A DNA stretch of 64,000 nucleotides from Streptomyces sp. WAC08241 (GTDB taxonomy: Bacteria > Actinomycetota > Actinomycetes > Streptomycetales > Streptomycetaceae): the NCBI GenBank assembly GCA_007858575.1, contig CP042279.1:558001-622000 (forward strand), in the 5' to 3' direction. The position numbers and the translations under genes were made by a program. Shown piece by piece: positions 43,287 through 53,737 of this stretch. A model generated the notes under the pieces. That model worked only from the letters and a program-made list of their open reading frames with translations, made no database searches and had not been told where the DNA came from. Within the stretch, counting starts at the first letter, position 1. The number at the start of each line of letters is the position of its first letter.

Positions 43287-44091
43287 ATGAGACTGTCCCG
43301 ATTCACCGCCCTCTCCTCCTCGCTCCTCCTCGGCGCCGTCCTCGCCCTCACCGGGGCGGGCGCCGCCCAGGCCGCGGAGTCCGCCGCACTCGACTACGTG
43401 GCACTGGGCGACTCGTACTCCTCCGGCGTGGGAGCCGGCAGCTACGACAGCGCCAGCGGCGACTGCAAGCGCTCCACGAAGGCGTATCCCGTCCTCTGGA
43501 AGAACGCGAACGCCCCTCCTCGTTCGCCTTCACCGCTTGCTCGGGCGCCCGAACGGGTGATGTGACCGCGAATCAGCTCGGACCGCTCTCGGCCGCCACC
43601 GACCTGGTCTCCGTCACGATCGGGGAAATGACGCCGGTTTCGCCGACGTCATGACGACCTGTGTGCTCCAGTCCGAGTCCACCTGCGTCAGCCGTGTGAA
43701 TCAGGCCAAGGCCTACGTCGACTCCACCCTGCCCGGCAAGCTCGACTCCGTGTACGACGCCATCAGGGCCAAGGCGCCCAACGCCCGTGTGGTCGTCCTC
43801 GGCTATCCGCGCTTCTACCAGCTCAACGGCACCTGCGTCGCCGGCCTGAGCGAGGGCGAGCGCCGCGCCATCAACGGAGCCTCCGACTACCTCAACGCCG
43901 CCGTGGCCAAGCGCGCGGCCGACCACGGCTACACCTTCGCCAGTGTCGTCTCCGCCTTCACCGGACACGAGATCTGCTCCGGCTCGGCCTGGCTGCACAG
44001 CGTCAACTGGCTCAACATCGGCGAGTCGTACCACCCGACCGCCGCCGGACAGTCCGGCGGCTACCTGCCGACTTTCAGGAACGCGGCGTAG
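43287..44091 (+). CDS. Secreted SGNH/GDSL lipase (frameshifted)
   Basis: Exported esterase/lipase of the Streptomyces SGNH family. Signal peptide LLLGAVLALTGAGAAQAAE. Catalytic Ser in YVALGDSYSSGVGAG, oxyanion Asn in the repaired GGNDAGFADV, and the Asp/His pair represented by ESYHPTAAG at the end. Six Cys suit three disulphides. Breaks near 43510 and 43630. ATG 43287 has AGGGAGG (43276-43282) upstream. TTGACA at 43210 is a possible -35 but no matching -10 is clear. Confidence 0.88.
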
Positions 44092-45152
44092 CCGGTACGC
44101 CGTCCGCCCCCGTGGCGCCGGAACCGGCCGGAACGGTGCTCGTGACACCACCCGGCGCGCCCGGCCCGGCGCCCGGCCCGTCGTCCCGCACCGCGTGGTA
44201 GACCAGCGCCCCCGCGATGAGCAGCGCCCCGACGACCCCGGCCACCAGGACGGGGACCCGGCGGGCGTCCTCGTCCCCCGGCCGGACGGCGTGCCGGGGC
44301 GGAGGCCGCGCCGTTCCCGCGGGCGCTCCGGTGCGTCGCGGGCGCGTCGGGCGGGGAGGCGCCCGCCTTCGGTGCGCCGCCGCCCGCCCGCGCGCCGGAC
44401 CTGCCCGCCCGCGTGCCCTTGCCGTCCGTCCGTACGCCGTCGCCGTCCGTCCGTACGCCGGGGCTGCCCGTCCGTGCGCCGGATCCGTCCGTGGGCGTCC
44501 GTGCGCCGCCCGCCACCCGCCGCAGCTCCCGCTCGGCCCGTTCCGCCGTCGGGACGCCCCCGGGCCCTCGCCCCGGAGCGCGTCGATCACCGTGCCCAGC
44601 GGACCCGACCGGTCGTCCGCGATCCTTCCCAGGAGCGCTCCCAGGAGCGCAACTCCTCGGCCGGGTCCGCTTCCTCCGTCCGCGACGCGCCGCCGAAGCC
44701 GGTGACGACGACCCGGCCGTCGTTGCCCAGGAGCACGTCCTCCGGCTCCACGCCCCGGTGGGGACACTCGCCTCCCGGGCCGCCCGCAGTCCGGCCAGGA
44801 CCTCGGCGCCGACGCGCGCGGCCTCGCGCGCCGGCAGGGGCCGCCCGCCTCCAGGGTCTCGGCGAGGGTGAGGCCCCGGACCAGCTCCGTCGCCACCCAG
44901 GGCCGGCCGTCGTCGGTGACCACGCCGAGGACCCGTACGACCGAGGGTGGGAGATCCGCGCGGCGGCCCGCGCCCCGCGCTCCCGCCGCGCGTGGAGCGG
45001 CGGCACCTCGTCCGCCGGGAGTCCGGGCGGGACCCGGGACTCCTTCAGGGCCACCTCGTGGCCGCTCGTCTCGTCCAGGGCGCGCCAGACGGTGCCCGTC
45101 GCCCCTCGGCCAGGACGTCCATAAGCCGGTAACGACCCGCGATCACCGTCAT
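44075..45152 (-). CDS. Ser/Thr kinase-like membrane protein, probable pseudokinase (frameshifted)
   Basis: Hanks-type kinase fold with a C-terminal membrane helix (VPVLVAGVVGALLIAGALVY). N-lobe: AGRYRLMDVLAEG, and HEVALKES has the ATP-anchoring Lys. The catalytic loop reads HRGVEPEDVLL, not HRDLKPxN, so the catalytic Asp is Gly. The metal-binding DFG reads GFG. Both replacements are in unbroken frame, so they are not due to indels. Breaks near 45105, 44945, 44835, 44765 and 44600-44400. The linker is Arg/Gly/Ala-rich with short repeats. The 322-base gap upstream (45153-45474) holds no gene. Confidence 0.7.
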
Positions 45153-45474
45153 GGATCCACGGTAGCCGAGGGCCGCCCTTCCGGCTCCGGTCCGGCGCGG
45201 TGCGGACCTCCCGGCCCCGCCGGTGGATCTTGGTGGTGGAGATCACACGCCCCTTCGCGCCCCGGGCGGTCACCCCGGAGTGCAGGATGGTTCGTGACGG
45301 TTCGACAGGTGTTCGAGCCCTGTCCAACTCGCCCTGGAATCGGACGGATTCGGAGGGTGACCGTCAACCCCTTACGGGTGCGTTGAATCCCGACGCCGGG
45401 ATACACGGGTGTCATGACGGGGCGATAGGGTTAACCTGCCCGGGTCGGGTGCCCTTGTACGGGTGGGGAGTGAC

Positions 45475-45747
45475 ATGGAACAGATAGCAATGCGCAGCAG
45501 GCCGCGAGTGCCTGCCATCACCTGCGGGAGCAGCGCGACCAGTTCGCGGCTCGACCGTCATCTCGCGGTGCTCGGCGGACCCGCCGTGCCCCAGCGCGAG
45601 GCGGCCGAGGCGACCCTGCTGATGCGGGAACTGACGACGCGTACGCGGGAGGCGCCGGTGCACGGCCACCGCAGCCGCAGCGCCCGGGTCTCGCTCTTCG
45701 CACCGCTCCGCCGCCTCCGCCGCTCCCTCTTCGGCACCCGCCACTGA
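45475..45747 (+). CDS. Small conserved Streptomyces protein
   Basis: Intact 90-residue basic protein starting MEQIAMRSRPRVPAITCGSS, with RLDRHLAVLGGPAVPQREAA in the middle and an Arg-rich end (LFAPLRRLRRSLFGTRH). I recognise it only as a conserved small Streptomyces protein. ATG 45475 is preceded by GGGGAG. A -10-like TAGGGT lies at 45426-45431. Function unknown; the tail could bind nucleic acid or membrane. Confidence 0.65.
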   Translation: MEQIAMRSRPRVPAITCGSSATSSRLDRHLAVLGGPAVPQREAAEATLLMRELTTRTREAPVHGHRSRSARVSLFAPLRRLRRSLFGTRH

Positions 45748-45862
45748 CCCGTCGCGGTCCCGGCCGCCCGTACGGCTCCGACAACGACCCCGCCGGACGT
45801 GTCCCCGCCCGTCCGGCGTTCGTCGCCCGCACTGCCGGGCCCCGCCTCCGTTCCCGTCCCCG

Positions 45863-47054
45863 TCAGGCGACCACCCCCGCGTCCCTGAGTTCCTTCACCT
45901 CCGCCTCCCGCAGCCCGAGCCCGGCGAGGATCTCGTCCGTGTCCTGGCCGAGGGCCGGGATCCGGTCCATCCGCGGTTCCGGCGCGTCCGGGAACACGAT
46001 CGGGGGCAGCAGCGTCCGCAGCGGTCCGACCGGCGACTCCACCTCCCGCCACCGGTCACGGGCCGTCAGTTGCGGATGGTCCGCGAGCTGCGCCACCGAG
46101 TTGAGCCGGGCGCAGGCGATGCCCGCCGCGTCGAGCCGGGCCAGCGCCCCTCCGTCGTCAGCGGGGCCAGCGCCTCCGCGACCACCGCGTCCGTCGCCGC
46201 GCGCTCCCGCCACCCGCGCCGCGTTCGTCGCGAAGGCCGGATCGTCGGCGAGACCGGGCCGGCCGAGCACCTGCTCGGCGAGCCGCCGCCACTCCCGGTC
46301 GTTCTGCACGGAGAGCAGCACCAGACCCCCGTCCGCCGTCGGGTAGGCGTCGTACGGGGCGATCACCGCGTGCGCGAGCCCCGTGCGCGCCGGGGCCGCG
46401 CCCCCGTGCGTCCCGTGGTGCAGCGGGTGCCCCATCCACTCGGCGAGCGAGTCGAGGAGGGAGACCTCCACCGGCCCGCCCCGGCCGGTCGCGCCGCGCC
46501 GTACGAGCGCGGCGAGGACGCCCGAGAAGGCGTACATCCCGGCGGCGATGTCGGCCGCCGGGATGCCCGACTTGACGGCTGCTCCGGGGTGCCGGTCACC
46601 GACACCAGGCCCGCCTCGCACTGGACGAGCATGTCGTAGGCCCGCCGGTGCGTACGGCCCCCGCGCCCCGTACCCCGAGACGTCCACCGCGATCAGCCGC
46701 GGGTGCGCGGCGCACAGGGTGGCGGCGTCGAGGCCGAGGCGGGCCGCCGCGCCCTGCGCCAGGTTCTGCACGAAGACGTCGGCCCCGGCCGTCATCCGCC
46801 GGACGAGGCCAGGCCCCGGGGGTCCTTGAGGTCGATCGCCACCGACTCCTTGCCGCGGTTGCACCACACGAAGTGGGAGGCCAGGCCCCGGGCGGCGGTG
46901 TCGTAACCGCGGGCGAAGTCGCCGCCGTCGGGACGCTCGACCTTGACGACGCGGGCGCCGAGGTCGGCGAGCTGGCGGGTGGCGAAGGGCGCGGCGACCG
47001 CCTGCTCGACGGCGACGACCGTGATCCCTTCGAGGGGAGGGGCTGAGTGCTCAT
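45863..47054 (-). CDS. CaiB/BaiF-type CoA transferase (frameshifted)
   Basis: Family III CoA transferase of about 400 residues. Marks: VAAPFATRQLADLGARVVKV, ERPDGGDFARGYD, HFVWCNRGKESVAIDLKD and VFVQNLAQGAAARLGLDA. SGYGARGP follows and the usual end LGQDTDEILAGLGL. The conserved catalytic Asp segment lies near AYDMLVQCEAGLVSVTG. Breaks near 47025, 46810, 46650, 46580 and 46150. It stands alone, so the acyl donor is unknown. Confidence 0.85.
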
Positions 47055-47158
47055 GACCGCCCTGCCTACCCTGCCGGACCGGCCCTTGTCACCAGGGGAT
47101 GCGTCACCCCGGCCGGCCCCGCCTCCGCCTCCGCCTCCACTCCCGGCCCCGTTCCCGG

Positions 47159-48384
47159 TCACAGGAGCATGAACTGCCCCTCCGGGCCCTCCTCCCGGTG
47201 GTCCAGTACGGACGCGGGGCGGCGGGCCCGGGCGGGCGGCGGCAGCACTCCGGCGGCGCGCAGTGCCGCCGCGCCTCCCGCCCCGCTCTCCGTCCCACCC
47301 TCCGCCGCCCGTGCCGCGAAGGCCGCCCGCTCCGGCTCCCGCGCTCCCAGCAGCGCGAGCACGGTGATCAGGTCGAGGAGCTCCGAGGTCCACTCCTGCG
47401 GCCAGGCGGCCGGCCCGATCGCCTCCAGGGAGCCGGGCTCCGCCGGAGCGGTCCGGTGCGCGAACCACTGCTCCAGGACCCGCACCCCGCCCACCCGGAA
47501 CTCCCAGGCCTCCGCCGGTACGGGGAGATCCGGCCCCGTCGAGGACCAGCGCCTCGTCCTCGGAGTCGTACGCCAGCGTCGTCGGCGCGCCGGGACCGCC
47601 GCCCGCACGTAGGGGCGGCGGCCGCCCGGAAGGCGGGCTTCGTCCCGCTCAGCGCGCCCCGCGACTGCACGTCGAGGAGGTCCCGGCCGAGCGCCACGCC
47701 CGCCGTCCAGGCCTCCGGGCCGGCGGGGAGCGGGACGCGGCACCCGGCGGGGAGGGGCGGGCCGCCGCCACCGTCCACGCCAGCCAGTCGTGGGCGTCGA
47801 CCCCGTCCCCGTACCGCTCCCCGAGGAAGTCCAGGAGTCCGGGCGCGAGGTTGGGCTCGTGGCCCCCGGGGCGCCGGAACAGCGGCCGGATCCGGCCCGG
47901 ACGGCCCGCGGGGAGCGGCCTCCGGCAGCGCGGCCGTCACCAGGAGCGCGGGCCCGGCCGCCCCGGCACGTACCCCTGCTCCACGGCGAACAGTTGCGGC
48001 TCCCCGGCGACCCGCCACAGCTCCGGCCGCGCGGTGTCGATCAGCCGGTGGTCGGGGAGCAGCCACTGCTCGTCGAACGGGCCGTGCGCCACCCGCACCG
48101 GCGCCGGGCACGGGCCCGCCTCGCGCGCGAACCGCACGGTCCCGGTGCGCTGGCCGGGCAGCGCCGCCACCGCGCTCGCCGGGTCCGCGCCCGGCTGGGC
48201 CGGAACAGGGCCTCCCGCTCGGCCCCTCGGCGGCCACGAGCCGGTCCCAGCGGGTCCGCAGGGTCCGCGCGTCGGGGGCGACGATCCAGGAACGGCCGAA
48301 CCGCAGCGGGGCCACGGACCACGGCATCAACTCGTCGAGGAGGGGCGCGTCCTGCGGCCGGGCGTCATCGGTCACGCCCCGCAT
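47159..48384 (-). CDS. Type ISP restriction/modification-like C-terminal domain protein (frameshifted)
   Basis: About 400-residue protein resembling the Streptomyces proteins annotated as type ISP restriction/modification enzymes, but with no methylase or helicase motifs. Start VTDDARPQDAPLLDELMPW then VAPLRFGRSWIVAPDA. Later FDEQWLLPDHRLIDTARPEL, LWRVAGEPQLFAVEQG and EAWEFRVGGVRVLEQWF, then WPQEWTSELLDLITVL. Breaks near 48220, 47965, 47650, 47540 and others. ATG 48384 or GTG 48375. It may be a DNA target-recognition-like domain without an enzyme; activity unknown. Confidence 0.6.
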
Positions 48385-48417
48385 GCTAACGACCGCCGTC
48401 GGTGCGCCTCCAGCACG

Positions 48418-49163
48418 TCAGTGGGCTTCGACCGTGACGGTGAAGGAGAAGCGGTCGCCGCGGTAGCGGATGCGGGCTACGTCGACGACCCTGCCGTCCT
48501 CGTCGTAGGTCACGCCCGTGTAGTGCAGGATCGGGGAGAGCAGCGGGACCTGGAGCAGGCCCGCCGTCTCCGGGTCGGCGAGACGGGCCTCGACCGTGTC
48601 CGTGATGCGGCTGATCCGCACCCCGACCACGTCCCGCAGCACCTTCGTCATCGGCCACCGCTCCAGGTCCGCCGGGTCGATCGCGGCGGCGAGCCCGGGC
48701 AGCACCGCGTTCTCCGCCCAGTTCGTCGGCTCGCCGCTCTCCCCGTCGCTGCGCAGCCGCCGGTACGCCACGACCTCGGGCACGTCGGGGAAGTACTCCG
48801 CGAGCTCCCCGGCACCGGCTCGGTGCCGTGCCCGAGACCGTCGTCCGCTCGCCCGACTGCTGGGCCACGATCGCGTCGATCGAGCCCAGCAGCCGGCGCG
48901 GGTGGAGCGGCGGGCCCCGGCTCGATGAAGGTGCCGCGCCGCCGGTGCCGGCTGATCAGGCCCTCCTCCTCCAGCTCCTTGAGGGCCTGGCGCATGGTCA
49001 GCACGCTCACGCCGTAGTGGGCGGCGAGCTGCTCCTCGGTGGGCAGCCGCAGCGAGGCGTCGGACGTGCGGCCCAGTATCGAGGCGCGCAGCGACTGCGA
49101 GACCTGGTACCAGAGCGGCAGCTTGCGGTTCAGGACCAGCGAGTCGGGAGCGAAGGCGGTCAC
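48418..49163 (-). CDS. GntR/HutC-family regulator next to hmgA (one frameshift)
   Basis: Winged helix-turn-helix (LPTEEQLAAHYGVSVLTMRQ then ALKELEEEGLISRHRRRGTF) and a UTRA ligand domain (NWAENAVLPGLAAAIDPADL to DVARIRYRGDRFSFTVTVEA). GTG start at 49163. One base lost near 48828. It lies 39 bases after hmgA on the same strand and is a candidate regulator of homogentisate degradation, sensing an aromatic acid or its CoA ester. Confidence 0.8.
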
Positions 49164-49202
49164 GGGTCCTCCGTACGGGGCTACGGGCGTGCGGCCGGGG
49201 CG

Positions 49203-50516
49203 TCACGGCCGGAAATGGCGCTCCAGACCCTGCCACACGTCGTCGTACCCCTCTGCAGGTGGTCGGCGTCCGCGGCCTGCGGGGTCGCGGTCACCGGCCA
49301 GCGGGTCTCGAACATGAAGGCGAGTCCGTCGTCGATCTTCTGCGGCTTCAGCTCGGCGGCGCTGGCCCGGTCGAAGGTCTCCCGGTCGGGGCCGTGCGCG
49401 GACATCATGTTGTGCAGCGAGCCGCCGCCGGGCACGAAACCCCCTTCCCGGCCGTCTTGGCGTCGTACGCGCCCTCGATCAGGCCCATGTACTCGCTCAT
49501 CACGTTCCGGTGGAAGTACGGCGGCCGGAAGGTGTCCTCGCCGACCAGCCAGCGCGGGGCGAAGGCCACGAAGTCCACGTTCGCGAGCCCCGGGGTGTCG
49601 GAGGGCGAGGTGAGCACGGTGAAGATCGACGGGTCGGGGTGGTCGTAGGAGATCGACCCGATGACGTTGAAGCGGTGCAGGTCGTAGACGTACGGGGTGT
49701 GGTTGCCGTGCCAGGCGACGACGTCCAGCGGCGAGTGCCCGTACGTCGCGGACCAGAGGTTGCCGCAGTACTTGTTGACCACCTCGACCGGGCCCTCGAC
49801 GTCCTCGTAGGCGGCGACCGGGGCCCGGAAGTCCCGGGCGTTGGCCAGGCCGTTGGCGCCGATCGGGCCGAGGTCGGGGAGCTGGAAGGGGCGCCGTAGT
49901 TCTCGCAGACGTAGCCGCGCGCGGTCTCGTCGAGCAGCTCGACGCGGAAGCGGACCCCGCGCGGGACCAGCGCGACCTCGCCGGGGCGGACGCCGAGCAG
50001 GCCGAGCTCGGTGCGGAGGAGGAGGCCGCCGCGCTCGGGGACGATCAGCAGCTCGCCGTCCGCGTCGCCGAAGACCCGCTCCATGGAGGCGTTGGCGTGG
50101 TAGAGGTGCACGGCCATGCCGGTGCGCTGGGTCGCGTCGCCGTTGCCGCCGAGCGTCCACAGGCCGGCTAGCCAGTCCGTGCCCGGCGCCGGGTCGGGCA
50201 GCGGGTTCCAGCGCAGCCGGTTGGGGTCGGGCACGGTCTCGGTGAAGGGGGCGCCGCGCCCCGTTGTCGATCCGGGTGTACGGCGGGTGCGCGGCCGACG
50301 GGCGGATCCGGTAGAGCCAGGAGCGGCGGTTGTGCGCCCGCGGCTCGGTGAAGGCGCTGCCGCTGAGCTGCTCGGCGTAGAGGCCGAGGGGGCGCGCTGC
50401 GGCGAGTTGCGGCCGTGCGGCAGCGCGCCCGGGATCGCCTCCGAGCCGTGCTCGTTGCCGAAACCGGTGCTGTAGGTGAGCGCCTCGGCCGTCTTCCTGG
50501 CCTGCTCCGTGGTCAT
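49203..50516 (-). CDS. hmgA: Homogentisate 1,2-dioxygenase (frameshifted)
   Basis: Fe(II) ring-cleaving enzyme of tyrosine/phenylalanine breakdown, giving maleylacetoacetate. Family marks: [58 protein letters not shown] and [19 protein letters not shown]. The metal-ligand region is [20 protein letters not shown], and the end is MFETRWPVT then [13 protein letters not shown]. Breaks near 50395, 50262, 49890, 49440 and 49250. About 440 residues, normal length. The start has CAGGAG upstream. A perfect operator palindrome overlaps its promoter. Confidence 0.93.
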
Positions 50517-50543
50517 CGCCCGCTCCTGTCCTGAGCCCGCAAG

Positions 50544-50571
50544 GGAATCCTATGGGAGACCGTAGGATTCC
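50544..50571 (-). promoter_or_regulatory. hmgA promoter and palindromic operator
   Basis: Perfect 9-base arms GGAATCCTA (50544-50552) and TAGGATTCC (50563-50571) with a 10-base spacer. On the minus strand the hmgA-proximal arm contains TAGGAT, a match to the streptomycete -10 consensus. The site is 28 bases upstream of the hmgA start. Repression by the adjacent GntR or another regulator is inferred. Confidence 0.65.
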
Positions 50572-50666
50572 GCGCGCTCCACGTCAACGGTGCGTGGCCG
50601 CCGGGGCGCGGACCGATGTGTGCGCGAGGGGGTCAAAAAGATGAACATTGCTCTACTCTCACGCGC

Positions 50667-52928
50667 ATGTCCCGGACCCGAAGGTTCGTCCTCGCGCTCG
50701 GTCGTGCTCGCGGCGCTCGCCGCGGCCTCTTCACCGCCCCCGGGGCCCAGGCCCACGAGGAGCGGCCCGTCACCTTCCCCGACGGCTCCGGCAGCGTGCC
50801 GAAGCTCCGCACGGGCGAACCCGACCTCCTCGTCTGCAAGACCGACCGGGCCGACTTCGCGCGCCGGATCTCCGGCTTCCCGGCCGCCCTCAAGGCCCGC
50901 AACCTCACCCTCTTCGAGGCGCTGCGCGACCTCCGGACACCGCCACCTCCAACAGGCCGTCGACGCCGTCGACCGGCCCGGCCTCACCATCGCGATCCTC
51001 CCCGGCCGCTACGAGGAGGAACCCTCGCAGCCCCCGCCCACCGGGGCCTGCGCCCGCCTGAAGGCCCCGGACTCCGCGCTCGGCTATCAGATCCTCAGCT
51101 ACGAGCAGCAGCGGCAGTGCCCGCACAACCAGAACCTGGTCGCGATCCTCGGCAAGAAGGACCTCCAGATCGAGGGCACCGGCGCCTCCCGCCTCGACGT
51201 CGTCATCGACGCCAAGTACCAGAAGCTCAACGCGATCCGGGCCGACGGCTCCGACGGCGTCTACTTCCGCAACTTCACCGCCCAGCGCACCACCTTCAAC
51301 TCGCTGTACGTCCTCGCCGCCGACGGCTTCGTCATCGACGACGTCCTCACCCGCTGGAACGACGAGTACGGCTTCCTCACCTTCGCCTCCGACCACGGCC
51401 TCTACAAGGACTGCGAGTCCTACGGCAACGGCGACTCCGGCATCTACCCGGGCTCGGCCTCGAACATCAACGACGGCCGCGGCTACGACGTCCCCGCCAC
51501 TCCATCGAGATCACCGGCTGCCGCAGCCACCACAACATGGTCGGCTACTCCGGCACCGCCGGGGACTCGGTCTGGGTCCACGACAACGAGTTCGACCACA
51601 ACATGGGCGGCGCCTCCATGGACTCCGCCTTCCCCGGCCACCCCGGACTGCCCCAGAACCACGCCCGCTTCGAACGCAACCTGATCCACGACAACAACCA
51701 GAACTACTACCCGTACGTCGCCGACGGCACCTGCGCCGAACCGCCCGTCGAACGCGGCTACGAACAGGGCGTCGTCTGCCCCCAGATCTCCATGCCGCCC
51801 GGCACCGGCATCATCACCGCCGGCGGCAACTGGAATCTCTACGAGGACAACTGGGTCTACGGCCACCAGCGCGCCGCCTTCTACCTGAACGCCGTCCCCG
51901 CCTTCATCCGCGGCGAATCCGCCTGGGGCAAGCAGACCGACACCTCCCACCACAACCGCTACGCCGGCAACCACCTGGGCGTCGACCGCGCGGGCGCCTC
52001 CCGCCCCAACCGCACCGACGTCTGGTGGGACGGCCAGGGCGGCGGCAACTGCTGGCAGGCCGACGCCGGCGCCACTACCCCGGTGCCCCGCCCGAGTGCG
52101 GCGCCCGGCGCGGAGACGTCTCCGGCGCCGCCGACCGCCTCGTCGGCGAACCCGTCAAACTCGCCCAACTCCTCGTCTGCGCCGACTACGACGTGCGGGC
52201 CCGCCGCCTCCCGGCCGGCTGCGACTGGTACGGCGCCCGGGGCCTCCAGCGCGTCGAGACCCAACTCGCCCTCGGCAGCGCCCTCGTCCTCGCCCTCACC
52301 GGCGGCGCCCTGTGGTGGCGACGGCTGCGCGGCAACCGGCTCGCGGGCGCCGCCACCCTCCTCGGCCTCGCGGGCCTCGCCCTGGACGTCGCCGGCTCGA
52401 CCCTCGCCCTCACCCCGACCGCCGTCCCGGCCGTCGCCCTGCTGCTCACCGGCGCCTGGTGGACCCTCCTCGGCCTCACCCTGCGCCCCACCCGCCCCGC
52501 CTTCGCCCTGACCACCGTGACCCTCGGCGCCCTCACCCTCCTCGACGCCTTCGACAAGGCGGTCCTCATGATCCCCGGCACCCCCGTGAGCCCTGCCTGG
52601 CTCCGCCTCCTCCTCGGCGTCGTCTGGGTCCTCTGGTCCGTGGTGGCGACGGGGGCTCGCCTTCCGGCCGGAGGGATGGAGGGAGGGGCGGGAGAGGGCT
52701 TGCTGGTGGGTCGGTTGAAGGGCCGGTTGGAGGGCCTGCCGGAGAGCCGGTCGGAGAGCCGGCCGAGCCTGGTGATGCAGTGGCCGGGCCCGGGGGCACC
52801 CCGCCCCCGCCTCCAGCCCCAGCCCCGCCCCCGCCTCCAGCCCCGGCCCCGGCCCGGCCTCCAGCCCCGGCCCCGTACCCCCGCAGGCCCCCGTCGCCCG
52901 CCCGCGCCACAAGGAGGGACCCGCGTGA
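50667..52928 (+). CDS. Secreted right-handed beta-helix protein with C-terminal membrane domain (frameshifted)
   Basis: About 750-residue exported protein. The start MSRTRRFVLAL leads to a signal region broken by indels near 50700. Residues up to about 450 form a parallel beta-helix with repeats such as LVAILGKKDLQIEGTGASRL, VYFRNFTAQRTTFNSLYVLA, HGLYKDCESYGNGDSGIYPG and VWVHDNEFDHNMGGASMDSA. From about 52260 four hydrophobic helices follow (QLALGSALVLALTGGALWW, AVPAVALLLTGAWWTLLGLT), then a low-complexity Pro/Arg tail. Other breaks lie near 50940, 51500 and 52072. The end assumes a GTGA overlap with the next gene. NosD-like beta-helix proteins handle copper sites, but homology to NosD is not claimed. 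Confidence 0.7.
52680..52900. repeat. Low-complexity G-rich then C-rich repeats in the beta-helix gene tail
   Basis: GGAGGG-like repeats (52680-52790) are followed by repeats of CCGCCTCCAGCCCC with CCGGCCCC (52800-52890), coding Leu-Gln-Pro-Arg units in one frame. The reading frame is uncertain here. Confidence 0.7.
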
Positions 52929-53737
52929 CGCGCGTACTCGGGGTGCCGTCCCCGGACGCAGATTCGCCGGCCTCTGCCTGGCGCTCGTCCTGGCCGCCGT
53001 ACCGGTCCTCGCGGGCTGCGGCGGCCGGCCCACCACCCACCACAAGCCCGGCACCGGCCACCAGGAGGCCACCGGTGGCAGCGGCATCCTGCTGCCCGCC
53101 CGGGACGAGGCCGGGCACCGGCTCAGGGAGCTTCCCGCGGCGGAAGCGCCCACCGTCCGGGCCGAGGTGCGCCCCGACTCCGAGGGCGGCTGGAACGTCC
53201 ACCTCACCGTGGAGAGGTTCTCTTCACCCCGGAGAGCACCGGCGGCGCGGCCGTCCCGGGCCGTGGCCACGCCCGCCTCCTGGTCGACGGCCGCGAGACC
53301 GGCCGCCTCTACGGCCCCTGGGGGTACGTACCGGCCGGTGTCCGCACCCTGACCGTCCGGCTCCACGCGGACGACCACACCGTCTGGGCCGTCGACGGCG
53401 CCCCCGTCCAGACCGCCGTCCCCTGGCCGGGGCCCCCGCCGCGTCCGCCCCGTCGAGCCCCCGTCCCACCGCACCCGGCCGGACCGTCACCCTCACCATC
53501 ACCGGAAAGACCGTCCAACCACCTCCCTCCCGCATCGAATTGAAGGAGGGCGAACGGCTCACCCTCCGCGTCACCAGTGACCGTGACGACACCCTCCACG
53601 TCCACGGCTACGACCGTGAACTGCCGCTCTCCTCCGGCACGCCCGCCACCCTCACCCTCACCGCGGACCGCACCGGCCTCTTCGAGGTCGAGACGCACGG
53701 TTCCGGACTCGTGCTGACCCAACTCGTCGTCCGATGA
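52925..53737 (+). CDS. Lipoprotein with C-terminal cupredoxin-like domain (frameshifted)
   Basis: GTG 52925 is preceded by AAGGAGGGA. After a break near 52962 the signal reads FAGLCLALVLAAVPVLAGCGG, a lipobox. The middle domain has HLTVERFLFTPES (repaired), LLVDGRETGRLYGPWGYVPA and HADDHTVWAVDGAPV. The C-terminal 90 residues look like a cupredoxin fold: ELKEGERLTLRVTSDRDDTL, HVHGYDRELPLSSG and ETHGSGLVLTQLVV. The usual Cys and Met copper ligands are absent (FEVETHGSGLVL). Breaks near 53222, 53298 and 53425. Overlaps the next ATG (ATGA). Confidence 0.7.
   Translation: MTRVLGVPSPDADSPASAWRSSWPPYRSSRAAAAGPPPTTSPAPATRRPPVAAASCCPPGTRPGTGSGSFPRRKRPPSGPRCAPTPRAAGTSTSPWRGSLHPGEHRRRGRPGPWPRPPPGRRPRDRPPLRPLGVRTGRCPHPDRPAPRGRPHRLGRRRRPRPDRRPLAGAPAASAPSSPRPTAPGRTVTLTITGKTVQPPPSRIELKEGERLTLRVTSDRDDTLHVHGYDRELPLSSGTPATLTLTADRTGLFEVETHGSGLVLTQLVVR

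Noticed and set aside
45304..45323. tRNA T-arm-like sequence (ACAGG, GTTCGAG, CCTGT)
   Set aside because: The loop is nine bases, and no acceptor stem, anticodon arm or D-arm can be folded around it.
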